From Acidaminococcus sp. (GTDB lineage Bacteria > Bacillota > Negativicutes > Acidaminococcales > Acidaminococcaceae), in NCBI GenBank assembly GCA_022482815.1, contig JAKVOM010000001.1, forward strand, positions 1,302,001-1,366,000: a DNA stretch of 64,000 bases, read 5' to 3'. The position numbers were made by a program, and so were the translations under genes. Under the pieces are notes generated by a model. The model searched no databases, was not told where the DNA came from, and saw only the letters and a list, made by a program, of their open reading frames with translations. Below are positions 35,965 to 44,682 of the stretch, in pieces. Every line of letters begins with the position of its first letter. The first letter of the stretch is position 1.

Positions 35965-38796
35965 ATGAAAGGACACATGCTGCAAAAATCGAAAGTAAAA
36001 TGGATTTTGCTCGGCTTATCATTATCGACAATGACCTTGATGGGAAATGCTTCGGCAGGAACGATCACACGTGAAGGAGATAATGTGATTTTACACAATG
36101 TCGGAATCGTAAAAGGCGTTGGTCAGGGATCAAACTTCTACACCTCATTTAATGAGCCGGATAAGAATTTGACAATTAAGTGGGACGGGCAGATGAAAGG
36201 AGAAGGGCCTATCCGCAATGCAAATATTGTCAATGCAAAAAATCTGACAATTATTTCATCCTATAGTACCGGCGATGAGAACCAGGACCAATATTCCACC
36301 AAGGGAATCTTTGCTGATAAGTATCATGAAAATCCGCCCGGAAATATTCATGTCAATGTTTCGGAAGATATTAACATTACTACCGGGCATTTTCCGATTT
36401 TTACGGATCCGGGCAGTATCTTTATTACGGGATTCCAGAATTTGAATGCCACGGCAACAGGCTTGATTAAAGATTCCGGTTATGTGGTCCGCAATGTGGC
36501 TGTCACTTGGCCTAATGGTACGACTACGGACAGCACGATTCAGATTGTGGGACAGGATGACAGCACAATTAATCTCATTTCTCAAAAAAGTAATAAGACA
36601 GAAAAACTGACGGCCGTCGTGGAAGATGGGTCACAAAAAGGAACACTGATCAAGGGCGGCACCATCAATATCAATAGAATCCATAAAGAGCCTCATTCAA
36701 TTGTGCTGACCGCTCACTCCGCCGATGAAGGCCATATTGACATTGAAGGGAATCAGGCGGTAACCATCGGCAGTGCTCATGATGATTATGCTGTGCAGGC
36801 CCATTCCAAGAATGTAGGAGCTTCAACTATTGATATAAACAAAACATCCGGCGGTGTCGTGACAATCAATGGGAAAGTGACAGCCGACAGCGGCACGCTC
36901 AATATCAACTATGCCGGTGCGGGGTCACTGCAAAACGGCGATGCCGAGACAAGTACCTTTGCTCAAAATCCCGGTAAGTTGAACCTGAACTTCAGCGGTG
37001 AAAATTCCGGTATGACGGGAAATCTGAGTGCATTGAATAACAGTACGGCAGCAGTTTCTCTCGCAAGTACCAATACGTACCTTACAGGGGATGTGACAAC
37101 AAGCAGTAACAGTACGGCAACGGTTTCCCTTACGGGCAGCAATGCGGCTCTTACAGGTGATGTAACGGCAAGCGGTAATAGTACAACGTCGGTTGCTCTT
37201 GCCGGTAATAATACGTCTCTCACGGGGAACATGATGACAATCGGGACCAGTACTCTTACTGTAGAAGCTACCGGCAGCCATGCGGTGATCACCGGCGACC
37301 TCGACAACGAGGGCGGCACGGCGAATGTGACTTTGAGTAACCAGAGCCTTTGGACCGGTACCGCTGCGACCGCAGATAGTGACACGGCAGTTACGAACGT
37401 ATCACTCGAAGATAATTCAGTATGGAATGTGACCGCGGATAGTACGGTTTCAACACTGACGATTTCCTCCGGCGGGGTCGTCAATATGGAAGGCTCAGCA
37501 AGCACCTTGCGCATCGGGCATCTGACCTCGTCAGAAAGTTTATCCGGCACGCTGAGGATGGATCTGACGTATCACGACAATTCAGTCAGCACGTATGAAA
37601 ACGCAGCAGACAGTGATTTCATCTATGTGGATAGTGGAACAGGCCATTCCTTCCAGATTGAACCGACATCGAATTCCAATTTGAATTCGATGCAGGAAGG
37701 GGATAAGCTGTATTTCGCTCAGACCGGGATAGGAGCTTCCGCATTTGAAGTCAATCAGCAGGTTTTACTGCGGAACACGAACCGGCTTTACAATAAGGAA
37801 CTTGTTGTAAAAAACGAAAGTGATCCTTCCCTGGCAAACTATGAGGATTGGTTCCTGACTGCGGATACAAGCGGCGGTGCAGAAGACGGCGATATCCTGA
37901 ATCCGAATGGTTTGGCACCGGGATCCGCCCATAATGCAGCCGTCGCCATGTGGCGCGACCAGGATACGCTCCTGAAACGGCTTGGTGAATTGCGCTACAA
38001 CCGGGATGATGAAGGCATCTGGGCCCGCTTCATCAATAAAAAGCTGGAGTACGGCGGCAATCGTGGGTTTGAGACCAATCTCAAGACGGTGCAGGTCGGC
38101 TATGACTGGAAAAATTCCGGCAAAGACAGCGATTGGTACTATGGTGGTGCTTTTGAGCACACTTGGGGCAGCAGTGACTTCGGGGATAACGGAACCGGAG
38201 ACCATCACCTTTCCGATGTAGCCATTTACGGAACGAACATTGGGAAGCACGGTCATTACCTTGACCTTATCACCAAATTCGGTAAGATCAGCTCTGATTA
38301 CGAGTCTTCTTACAGCGATGAGGGTGAATTCGATAACTGGGCCTTCAGTATCGGCGCCGAATACGGCCGCAAGAAGGACCTTGGCAGCGGTTGGTATATC
38401 GAACCGCAGGCACAGCTCACATACAGCTACATCTGGGGTGATGACTATACCACAAAGAACGGAGCCAGGATCAAGCAGGATGATACGGACAGCCTCATTG
38501 GGCGCCTCGGTTTTGTAATCAGTAAGGAATATGATACGGATACCAATAGGGCAAAACGCGTCTACGCGAAAGCTTCCGTGCACCATGAGTTCCTTGGAGA
38601 CCGGAGCGAACGTCTCTATGACGACGTTGCTTTCCGTGACAGCGATGATTTTGGCGATACCTGGTATTCCGTAGGTATCGGTACGAACATCCGCATCTCC
38701 GATAATGGTGCTTTCTATTTCGACGCGGAAAGAGATTTTGGCGCGGACGTGAAGAGTAAGTATAGACTGGAAGGTGGCTTAAGATTCGAATTCTAA
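35965..38796 (+). CDS. Autotransporter outer-membrane beta-barrel protein 2
   Basis: 943 residues: signal peptide cleaved near NASA-GTI; passenger of ~640 residues with beta-helix character, including four to five consecutive 23-residue repeats (37012-37300, for example LTGDVTTSSNSTATVSLTGS); barrel from about residue 680 (WARFINKKLEYGGNRGFETN, VGYDWKNSGKDSDWYYGGAF, DSLIGRLGFVISKEYD) ending in LRFEF, whose last Phe suits the BAM signal. ATG 35965 has better spacing to GGAGGAG than ATG 35962. Related in the barrel to protein 1 (shared DSLIGRLGF and EPQAQL), not in the passenger. Confidence 0.88.
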   Translation: MKGHMLQKSKVKWILLGLSLSTMTLMGNASAGTITREGDNVILHNVGIVKGVGQGSNFYTSFNEPDKNLTIKWDGQMKGEGPIRNANIVNAKNLTIISSYSTGDENQDQYSTKGIFADKYHENPPGNIHVNVSEDINITTGHFPIFTDPGSIFITGFQNLNATATGLIKDSGYVVRNVAVTWPNGTTTDSTIQIVGQDDSTINLISQKSNKTEKLTAVVEDGSQKGTLIKGGTININRIHKEPHSIVLTAHSADEGHIDIEGNQAVTIGSAHDDYAVQAHSKNVGASTIDINKTSGGVVTINGKVTADSGTLNINYAGAGSLQNGDAETSTFAQNPGKLNLNFSGENSGMTGNLSALNNSTAAVSLASTNTYLTGDVTTSSNSTATVSLTGSNAALTGDVTASGNSTTSVALAGNNTSLTGNMMTIGTSTLTVEATGSHAVITGDLDNEGGTANVTLSNQSLWTGTAATADSDTAVTNVSLEDNSVWNVTADSTVSTLTISSGGVVNMEGSASTLRIGHLTSSESLSGTLRMDLTYHDNSVSTYENAADSDFIYVDSGTGHSFQIEPTSNSNLNSMQEGDKLYFAQTGIGASAFEVNQQVLLRNTNRLYNKELVVKNESDPSLANYEDWFLTADTSGGAEDGDILNPNGLAPGSAHNAAVAMWRDQDTLLKRLGELRYNRDDEGIWARFINKKLEYGGNRGFETNLKTVQVGYDWKNSGKDSDWYYGGAFEHTWGSSDFGDNGTGDHHLSDVAIYGTNIGKHGHYLDLITKFGKISSDYESSYSDEGEFDNWAFSIGAEYGRKKDLGSGWYIEPQAQLTYSYIWGDDYTTKNGARIKQDDTDSLIGRLGFVISKEYDTDTNRAKRVYAKASVHHEFLGDRSERLYDDVAFRDSDDFGDTWYSVGIGTNIRISDNGAFYFDAERDFGADVKSKYRLEGGLRFEF
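37012..37300 (+). repeat. In-frame 69-bp tandem repeats in the autotransporter 2 passenger
   Basis: Translated units follow the scheme (L/M)TG(D/N)-(V/L)-x2-x3-NST-x2-VSL-x-(G/S)-x-N. Each spans 23 residues, with the middle copies most alike; both base and protein levels show the repeat, which indicates recent duplication and possible length variation. Confidence 0.8.
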
Positions 38797-38819
38797 GCCG
38801 GAATTCCAGAATGTAAAAA

Positions 38820-38876
38820 TTATCTGGGCAAATTGGTTTTCAGCAGGTTTCTGAATGCTAATTTGTCCAGATTTTT
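38820..38876 (+). terminator. Terminator of autotransporter 2
   Basis: ATCTGGGCAAATT pairs with AATTTGTCCAGAT (one G-T), with an inner weak stem TTTTCAG/CTGAA, followed by TTTTTGTTT. Confidence 0.7.
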
Positions 38877-38898
38877 GTTTGGCAGGACCAAGAATTTG

Positions 38899-39016
38899 CT
38901 GGTTTTCCAGCTTTAGGGCAGGCCACTGAAGGTGGCCGAGGACTTACTGCCAGTTGCCGGAGGCAACCTAAGCAAGCCGCCCACGGCGGCGCGCAAACTG
39001 GCCGACAAAGTCGGCC
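38899..39016. repeat. Row of five short perfect hairpins
   Basis: CTGG-TTTT-CCAG (38899-38910), GGCCAC-TGAA-GTGGCC-type (38921-38937), GTTGCC-GGA-GGCAAC (38953-38967), GCCGCC-CAC-GGCGGC (38976-38990), GGCCGAC-AAA-GTCGGCC (39000-39016). Stems are 4-7 bp with loops of 3-5 nt, in a gap without genes, before the PTS-like permease. It could be a structured RNA or a repeat of unknown type. Confidence 0.6.
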
Positions 39017-39165
39017 CAAGGCTTTTCTTTTTACTGTCTTGTCACATAAATTGACATAAGTATAGGCATGCGGTATGCTGACTCCTGACATACTCTGTAT
39101 ACAAAATACGCTTGTCAAAGGCAGAAATTTTCTGATGGCGGCAAACAATATGAGGAGGTTACTCG

Positions 39166-40254
39166 ATGGAATCGATACGGGCATTTTTAAAGAAGAAAGA
39201 CGTTGAAATATCGGTACAGCGGTATCTGATTGACGCAATGGGTGCAATGGCGCAGGGACTATTCTGTTCGCTGCTCATTGGTACAATCATTAATACTCTC
39301 GGCACACTTTTTGATATTGGGGCGCTGAAAGCCGTTGTCGCCGTCGTCGGCGGCAAGAGTTATACCGTAGGCGGCCTTGCCATGGCTATGAGCGGGCCTG
39401 CTATGGCAGGGGCTATCGGGCGTGCACTGCACTGTCCGCCGATGGTAGTTTTCTCGCTTCTGACAGTTGGCTTTGCCACGAATGCCCTGGGCGGCGCCGG
39501 CGGCCCTTTGGCCGTTCTCTTTGTGGCGATTGTAACGAGCGAAATCGGTAAGATCGTTTCCGGTGAGACAAAAATAGATATTCTCGTAACGCCGCTTGTA
39601 ACTATCGGCGTGGGTGTCGCCCTAGCAGCCTGGTGGGCACCGCCCCTGGGAGCGCTTGCTATGAAAACGGGCGCACTGATTATGTGGGCTACGGAACTGC
39701 AGCCATTTTTGATGGGTATGCTTGTATCTGTTCTTGTAGGTATTGCACTGACCCTTCCGATTTCTTCCGCGGCAATTTGTGCGGCCCTGAATCTTACCGG
39801 TCTTGCGGGCGGTGCTGCTGTAGCAGGCTGCTCGGCACAGATGATTGGCTTTGCCGTGCAGTCCTTCCGTGAAAATGGCATGGGCGGTCTCTTGTCACAG
39901 GGACTTGGTACGTCGATGCTGCAGATGCCGAACATCATCAAAAATCCGCGTATCTGGATAGGTCCGATTATCGCTTCCGCAATCACAGGGCCACTGGCCA
40001 CGTGTGTATTTCAATTGCGGATGGACGGTGCAGCCGTGTCTTCCGGGATGGGGACCTGCGGCCTGGTAGGCCAGATTGGCGTATTTACCGGTTGGGTAGC
40101 AGATGTTGCTGCCGGTACCAAGGCAGCGATTACTTCCTTTGACTGGACAGGACTGCTGCTGATTTCCTTCATTATTCCCGCCGTGCTGTCACCCCTCATC
40201 AATGCGGGCTGCAGCCGTCTGGGCTGGGTTAAAGAAGGAGACATGAAGTTATAA
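39166..40254 (+). CDS. PTS-IIC-like membrane permease
   Basis: 362 residues with about 10 hydrophobic segments, resembling the stand-alone EIIC-like family (PTS_EIIC_2 type): VQRYLIDAMGAMAQGLFCSLLIGTI, GPAMAGAIGRALHCPPM, LVTPLVTIGVGVALAAWWAPP, ALTLPISSAAICAALNLTGLAGGAAVAGCSAQM, GLGTSMLQMPNIIKNPRIWIGP (shown here in parts). No EIIA or EIIB gene is next to it, so PEP-driven sugar uptake cannot be assumed. AGGAGG lies before the ATG. Alternative: a sugar or acid carrier working without PTS. Confidence 0.75.
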   Translation: MESIRAFLKKKDVEISVQRYLIDAMGAMAQGLFCSLLIGTIINTLGTLFDIGALKAVVAVVGGKSYTVGGLAMAMSGPAMAGAIGRALHCPPMVVFSLLTVGFATNALGGAGGPLAVLFVAIVTSEIGKIVSGETKIDILVTPLVTIGVGVALAAWWAPPLGALAMKTGALIMWATELQPFLMGMLVSVLVGIALTLPISSAAICAALNLTGLAGGAAVAGCSAQMIGFAVQSFRENGMGGLLSQGLGTSMLQMPNIIKNPRIWIGPIIASAITGPLATCVFQLRMDGAAVSSGMGTCGLVGQIGVFTGWVADVAAGTKAAITSFDWTGLLLISFIIPAVLSPLINAGCSRLGWVKEGDMKL

Positions 40255-40280
40255 GATCATATATCTAACACGGAGTAAAA

Positions 40281-40332
40281 AAACAGGAGCTGTGAAGAGA
40301 TTTACCGAAAATCTTCTTTACATCTCCTGTTC
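40281..40332. terminator. Bidirectional terminator between the PTS-like and GNAT genes
   Basis: AACAGGAGCTGTGAAGAGAT and its near complement around ACCGA, with A-run and T-run. It matches the terminal hairpin of the mosaic repeat. A shortened 5' module in minus orientation follows at about 40368-40435 ('ctaaaagcttaatgccaaaggcgaaaagcg' in outline). Confidence 0.65.
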
Positions 40333-40447
40333 TCGTTTTTATTTTGTTCTAATCAATAAGGTGTACAATGCTGCCGCAGGCACAGCTAAAAGCTTAATGC
40401 CAAAGGCGAAAAGCGTCTTTTATCATTATACTACCTGTAGCTATTTA

Positions 40448-41077
40448 TCAATTGCCCAGCTGCCCGGGCAGCACGAGTTTTTCTTTCTTAGGAAACTGGG
40501 CGTCATAGCGTTCAAAGGCTTCCGGGTGCCGGAACGGTTCCAAATACCCTTCAGGATCCATAAATGTACCTTTCACATCACGCAAAAAGTCCGGTTTCAG
40601 TTCTTTTATTAGGAAATACTCTGCTTCGGGATCGCTTGCATAGCGGATGCCTCTGGATTTTCCAGCGACAAATCCGGATTTGCCGTAGAATAACGGATTT
40701 CCGGTGATGGCAATGGCACCTGCTCCGAGTGCGGCCGCTTTTTTGATAGAATTATCCAATAGATATTTCCCGTATCCCCGGCGGCTGAAATTGGGGTGGA
40801 TACTGAGAGGACCAAACGTTACAATGGGGATCATTACACCTTTATCGGTTTTGATTTCTGAATGGACGTACATAATCTGCCCGATAAGCTGTCCATCTTT
40901 TTCCAGTACGAGGTCAAGTTCCGGGATGAAATCCTTTTTTGAGCGGTAACAGTGCAAAATATAATGTTCATTGCAGCCGGGATGATAAACATTCCAAAAA
41001 GCTTCCCGTACCAGCATTTCGGTTTGGTGGTAATCTTCCGGCGTTTCCCGGCGAATCAGTAAATCATTTTTTGTCAT
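40448..41077 (-). CDS. GNAT-family N-acetyltransferase
   Basis: 209 residues. The GNAT core is visible: RRETPEDYHQTEMLVREAFW (N-terminal), LGPLSIHPNFSRRGYGKYLL-type acetyl-CoA loop (in sequence FGPLSIHPNFSRRGYGKYLL), and GAGAIAITGNPLFYGKSGF. The target molecule is unknown; the Tyr-rich pattern 'ITGNPLFYGKSGF' is common in YhbS-like members. Start ATG 41077 follows AGAGGAT. Monocistronic, convergent with the PTS-like gene. Confidence 0.87.
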   Translation of the reverse strand: MTKNDLLIRRETPEDYHQTEMLVREAFWNVYHPGCNEHYILHCYRSKKDFIPELDLVLEKDGQLIGQIMYVHSEIKTDKGVMIPIVTFGPLSIHPNFSRRGYGKYLLDNSIKKAAALGAGAIAITGNPLFYGKSGFVAGKSRGIRYASDPEAEYFLIKELKPDFLRDVKGTFMDPEGYLEPFRHPEAFERYDAQFPKKEKLVLPGQLGN

Positions 41078-41227
41078 TTGGTTTATCCTCTGTCGTTAGC
41101 GCGTACCTATTACTTTTCTGATGTACAAGTCATAGCCATAGAAATTTCAAGGGATTGACGCTTTTGATATACTATGATTGCATCAGCACCATATCATGAA
41201 TCAAAGAGAAAGACAAGGAGAAATCCC

Positions 41228-41992
41228 ATGAAAATTTTATTCTTTACGGCAACGGGAAACAGTTTAGCCGTTGCTAAAGCGCTTGGCGGAACGCGGCTTT
41301 CTATTCCGCAGCTTATTACAAAAGGAATCTATGAAATTGAGGACGAAGAAGCTATTGGCATCATATATCCCATTTATGCCGGCAATACTCCAAAGATTGT
41401 CCGGGAGTACCTTAAAAGGGCAAAACTGACGGCTCCTTATTTATTTGCTATCGGGACCTATGGAAATTATGCATGCCAGGCCATGACGAATTTCAAACGT
41501 TATGCTGAAAAATGCGGCTATCATTTCCAATACACAAATACGATTCTTATGGTCGATAACTATCTTGATCTTTTTGAAATCAACCGTCAGATTGAAAAGA
41601 TCCCTTCGAAGAAGACTGACGAACAGCTTAAAAAAATCAAGAAGGATATTGCGGCCCGTGTGATGTACACGCCGGGTAAGAGTCTCTTGACTGAGGTAAT
41701 AAACCTTGTCGTAAAACCGCAGGTGGCTAAGTTCGACAGCGGAAAATTGGCGCAGTCCTACATCGTAACGGATGCCTGTGTTCGCTGCGGTATTTGCGCC
41801 AAGGTCTGCCCACGGGGCAACATTTCCGTAAAAGATCATGTCACTTTCTCCGACCATTGCGAGAGCTGTTACGCATGCCTTCATGCGTGTCCGAAGGGAG
41901 CTCTCCATCTGAAACATGAGAGAAGTGCCAAACGCTGGCGCCATCCTGATGTTACCTTAGCGGAAATTATCGAAGCGAACAACGTCCAGTAA
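41228..41992 (+). CDS. EFR1-type flavodoxin / ferredoxin fusion, second copy
   Basis: 254 residues. The N-terminal flavodoxin-like part (ILFFTATGNSLAVAKALGG, IIYPIYAGNTPKIVREYL) is followed by two [4Fe-4S] motifs, CVRCGICAKVCPRGN and CESCYACLHACPKGA. It is a distant paralogue of the EFR1 protein at 17506. AAGGAG before ATG 41228 decides the start. A terminator follows. Likely electron transfer in the cytosol; the partner is unknown. Confidence 0.87.
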   Translation: MKILFFTATGNSLAVAKALGGTRLSIPQLITKGIYEIEDEEAIGIIYPIYAGNTPKIVREYLKRAKLTAPYLFAIGTYGNYACQAMTNFKRYAEKCGYHFQYTNTILMVDNYLDLFEINRQIEKIPSKKTDEQLKKIKKDIAARVMYTPGKSLLTEVINLVVKPQVAKFDSGKLAQSYIVTDACVRCGICAKVCPRGNISVKDHVTFSDHCESCYACLHACPKGALHLKHERSAKRWRHPDVTLAEIIEANNVQ

Positions 41993-42090
41993 GTAAACTG
42001 ATTTTTCGGTTCCGACGTTTTTTGAGATGGAATCAATGCGGGAGAGCAGAGGTAAAGCTTATCCCTTTATGCAATAAAATAGAATCGGTA

Positions 42091-42128
42091 GACTGCCGTG
42101 GCAGGTTTTCTCCTGCTGCGGCGTTTTT
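42091..42128 (+). terminator. Terminator after the EFR1 gene
   Basis: CTGCCGTGGCAGG and CCTGCTGCGGCG pair around TTTTCT and are followed by TTTTT. Confidence 0.65.
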
Positions 42129-42256
42129 ATTTAAGTAGAACGGTGGCGGAAAATTGTTTTTATTCGAAAACATAGATTTTCACTATGAATTAATCGGGGA
42201 TTATACAGGAAGCATTATATCTTTGTGAAAAAATTGAAAATCCAATTCCTATCTGA

Positions 42257-42285
42257 TTGACAGCTATACCCAATAGGGGTAAGAT
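42257..42285 (+). promoter_or_regulatory. Promoter with a CsoR-like operator in its spacer
   Basis: TTGACA (42257-42262), 17-bp spacer and TAAGAT (42280-42285). The spacer holds TACCC-AATA-GGGGTA (42267-42281), which has the G/C-tract palindrome form of CsoR (copper-sensing repressor) operators. Together with the Met/His-rich protein downstream, this points to copper (or silver) control. No csoR gene is inside the window. Confidence 0.6.
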
Positions 42286-42339
42286 AACGAAGTAATTTAG
42301 TAGGAATTAAGAATTAAATCTATCAGGAGGTATTTTTTC

Positions 42340-42483
42340 ATGAGTGATGACACGAGTATGAAAGAACATTCGAATGATGCCTTTGATTTTCTGACCCTGC
42401 GAGGTCGGGTAAGGGCTGTTACGATTCAGCGTTTCCCCATAAGATCGCTTCGACGGCGCTGCGAAAATAAGATGTGTCTTTGA
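42340..42483 (+). CDS. Small ORF of 47 codons in the copper-type leader
   Basis: ATG 42340 follows a perfect AGGAGG (42325-42330). The peptide (MSDDTSMKEHSNDAFDFLTL and a basic C terminus RSLRRRCENKMCL) matches nothing I recognise. Its strong ribosome site and position as first gene of the unit suggest that it is translated; alternatively it is the remnant of a longer gene. A 22-codon frame (42506-42574) overlaps the next start. Confidence 0.45.
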   Translation: MSDDTSMKEHSNDAFDFLTLRGRVRAVTIQRFPIRSLRRRCENKMCL

Positions 42484-42567
42484 GCACATTGAAATAGCAG
42501 GGCAGATGAAACTATTGAAAAGAATGAGAGATTTATTTCCTGTATTTATGATTAGGAGGAACACTAG

Positions 42568-43266
42568 ATGGTTATGACGCATTATATGGAGCTTTTGTCG
42601 CTTCATTCTCCGTGGTTTTTGATTATATTTATGGTAATTCCTGTCGTTTTCATTGAAACGATTTTTATGGCAGAAGCTTTTACTCTTTTATCGGACAAGG
42701 AACATCAGGCAAAATGGAAGCATATCAGCCACTATGGCGGGATTTTCCTGGGTCTCTTTTTCATTGCGGCACCCATTTATCTCGTGACAAGCTATATCCC
42801 TACAATCGAGTGGCGCGGCCCCATTGATTATATTGCTGTCTGGTCTTATGTCTTAGCCATCATTCCTGCGATTTTGCTCCTCCTTAAGGAATTCGGATTT
42901 ATCTTCAATGGCCAGGATGAAAGAAAAAATGCAAAGGCTCATATTATCATCCTGATTCTTTTCGTCGTCTTTACGCATGTCGCCATGGTCTTCGGTATGG
43001 CCGATCCGCGTCTTGCCGGATATAAACCGGCACAGCCATCCATGCAGATGGATATGCCTATGGCTCCTGCCCCTCATGCTGGCAATGGGAACAATGCCAC
43101 GATGCCCCACGACGGAAGTTCCATGAATGAACATATGGATAGTCATCAGGATCATCATATGGATGGCAATATGAACGATACGATGAACAATCATATGAGT
43201 GATTCCACAAATCATCACATGAACGGGTCCATGAGTGGGGTAGCCGGTACTTCTCAAAATCCCTGA
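42568..43266 (+). CDS. Membrane protein with a Met/His-rich C-terminal tail (DUF6803-like)
   Basis: 232 residues: four hydrophobic helices (around residues 15-38, 55-78, 90-112, 122-145), then a soluble tail of about 80 residues packed with Met, His, Asn and Asp (MQMDMPMAP, MNEHMDSHQDHHMDGNMND, NHHMNGSMSG). Such tails bind Cu(I)/Ag(I) in copper-handling proteins. The ATG has AGGAGG eight bases upstream. The CsoR-like promoter in front agrees with a role in copper homeostasis. The domain name is from memory and not certain. Confidence 0.68.
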   Translation: MVMTHYMELLSLHSPWFLIIFMVIPVVFIETIFMAEAFTLLSDKEHQAKWKHISHYGGIFLGLFFIAAPIYLVTSYIPTIEWRGPIDYIAVWSYVLAIIPAILLLLKEFGFIFNGQDERKNAKAHIIILILFVVFTHVAMVFGMADPRLAGYKPAQPSMQMDMPMAPAPHAGNGNNATMPHDGSSMNEHMDSHQDHHMDGNMNDTMNNHMSDSTNHHMNGSMSGVAGTSQNP

Positions 43267-43284
43267 TATAGAAAAATTGTGAAT

Positions 43285-43450
43285 GGCTATGAAAAAATAA
43301 AAATGCGCTTTTGGCTTGTAGCCTATAGCATTTAGCTTTGTCTGCAATAGTGTGTTAAAGCTTTTGATTCAAGTAAAATATGATATAAAACCTGAAATTT
43401 AGGCTAACTGCTAAATTTCAGGTTTTATTTTTAAATGTTTTCTTCCTTTA
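43285..43450 (+). repeat. Intergenic mosaic repeat, copy I, with inverted hairpin loop (43384-43430)
   Basis: The 5' module and the 'aaagcttttgattcaagtaaaatatgatat' module are in plus orientation, but the loop of the hairpin reads GCTAACTG, the reverse complement of the CAGTTAAC type found in other plus copies. The GC-rich module is absent. Confidence 0.8.
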
Positions 43451-43472
43451 AAACAAAATGCCTTTTAAGCAT

Positions 43473-43515
43473 ACATGTCCATGTAAAATAAATATTTTAC
43501 ATGGACATGCTTTTT
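43473..43515. terminator. Terminator hairpin after copy I
   Basis: CATGTCCATGTAAAAT and its exact complement ATTTTACATGGACATG around AA, then CTTTTT. Confidence 0.75.
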
Positions 43516-43576
43516 CATGTATCCTATGAATCAGAAAAGGAATCCATTCAATTTTGATTTAACAGGAGGAATAAAA

Positions 43577-44092
43577 ATGAAAAAGTCTAAAGTATTTTCG
43601 CTGATTCTTGGTGGTTTGATGACGCTGGGCATCGCAGGCAGTGTATTTGCTGCCAGTGCACCTCCCACGTATGAAGAAGTAGCTGCTAAAATGAAAGGAA
43701 TCAATGGCACGGTTTTCCCGATTGGAACCTATAATACGGCGTATGCTCCTTATTTTACGGGTCATACTTATCTTGCTTCCATCACCAAAGACGGCGTGCC
43801 CATTTCTAATGTAACCTTTATTGACGGAGCTCATACGTTCTGGCATAAACATCACGGTACCTGTCAGATTCTGGTCGCTGAATCCGGCCATGGGTATTAC
43901 CAAATCTGGGGCGAGGAACCTCACAAACTGGAACCGGGCATGACAGTGACTATCCCGGAAGGCGTGAAACATTGGCATGGCGGTGCTCCAAACTCTATGT
44001 TCCAGCATTTGTCCATCATGGAACCGAAGCAGTCTTCCACGGAATGGCTGGAACCGGTTTCTGATGCGGACTTCCAGAAGTTAGCGGAATAA
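43577..44092 (+). CDS. Exported cupin-domain protein
   Basis: 171 residues: signal peptide (MKKSKVFSLILGGLMTLGIA, cleavage near VFA-ASA) and a single cupin barrel. The cupin motif 1 has three His (AHTFWHKHHGTCQILV) and motif 2 reads GMTVTIPEGVKHWHGGAPNS, so a metal site is intact. It resembles the cupins linked with carboxymuconolactone-decarboxylase proteins, here secreted to the periplasm. AGGAGG before ATG 43577. The lipoprotein gene follows after 36 bp, likely in the same operon. Confidence 0.85.
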   Translation: MKKSKVFSLILGGLMTLGIAGSVFAASAPPTYEEVAAKMKGINGTVFPIGTYNTAYAPYFTGHTYLASITKDGVPISNVTFIDGAHTFWHKHHGTCQILVAESGHGYYQIWGEEPHKLEPGMTVTIPEGVKHWHGGAPNSMFQHLSIMEPKQSSTEWLEPVSDADFQKLAE

Positions 44093-44128
44093 GGGTCATA
44101 AAAAACCTGTGCCGGTAAGGAGGAAACT

Positions 44129-44620
44129 ATGAAATCCTTGAAGAGCTTTGCAGGACTTTTGATTGTGATGGTACTAGTTCTTGTGGGATGTGGTGCGGCG
44201 GTCTCTAAGGAGGGAGCTGCCGAAAAGGGCAGTTCCGCTTCTGCGAGTGATACCGGAAAGGACGTGAAATCCATGAAGATTGAAGTGAACGATGGTACAC
44301 ACAAGGTAGTCTTTTCTCTGAACGGCAGCAATGCATCCAAATCCCTTCTTGAGCAGCTTCCGCTGTCGATCACAGTAGAAAATTACAGCAGCGAGGAGAA
44401 AATTTTCTATCCGAAAAAATTATCGACTTCAGGGACCCCAAGATCGGATGCGAAAGCAGGAAAGCTGGCTTATTATGCTCCCTGGGGAGATGTGGTCATG
44501 TTTTACCAGGATGGACCCAGTGGTGCCAGCGGACTGTATGAACTAGGCGAAGCCGTGGAAGGAAAGGAACAGATAAAACAGCTGTCAGGAACTATCACTG
44601 TCAAGGCGCTGTCTGAGTGA
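44129..44620 (+). CDS. Cyclophilin-like-fold lipoprotein
   Basis: 163 residues. The N terminus has a lipobox (LLIVMVLVLVGCGAAVS; acylated Cys at about residue 21), then a Ser/Ala/Lys linker and a cyclophilin-like domain (Cyclophil_like2 type): MKIEVNDGTHKVVFSLNGSN, SLLEQLPLSITVENYSSEEK, GKLAYYAPWGDVVMFYQDG. Members often occur with reductases or cupins. The AAGGAGG lies before the ATG, 36 bp after the cupin stop. Enzyme activity is unproven. Confidence 0.82.
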   Translation: MKSLKSFAGLLIVMVLVLVGCGAAVSKEGAAEKGSSASASDTGKDVKSMKIEVNDGTHKVVFSLNGSNASKSLLEQLPLSITVENYSSEEKIFYPKKLSTSGTPRSDAKAGKLAYYAPWGDVVMFYQDGPSGASGLYELGEAVEGKEQIKQLSGTITVKALSE

Positions 44621-44682
44621 AAAGTGTTTTTAAGGTGCGTTTCCCATAAGCGTTCCTAAGAAGAATATAACGTCTGAAAATC

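Noticed and set aside
37012-37300. Regular 69-bp repeats, checked as a CRISPR array
   Set aside because: They are in frame within an autotransporter passenger, imperfect, without unique spacers and without cas genes.
42506-42574. 22-codon ORF between the small copper-type ORF and the membrane protein
   Set aside because: Weak ribosome site and no recognisable content; it may be a coupling peptide but cannot be supported.
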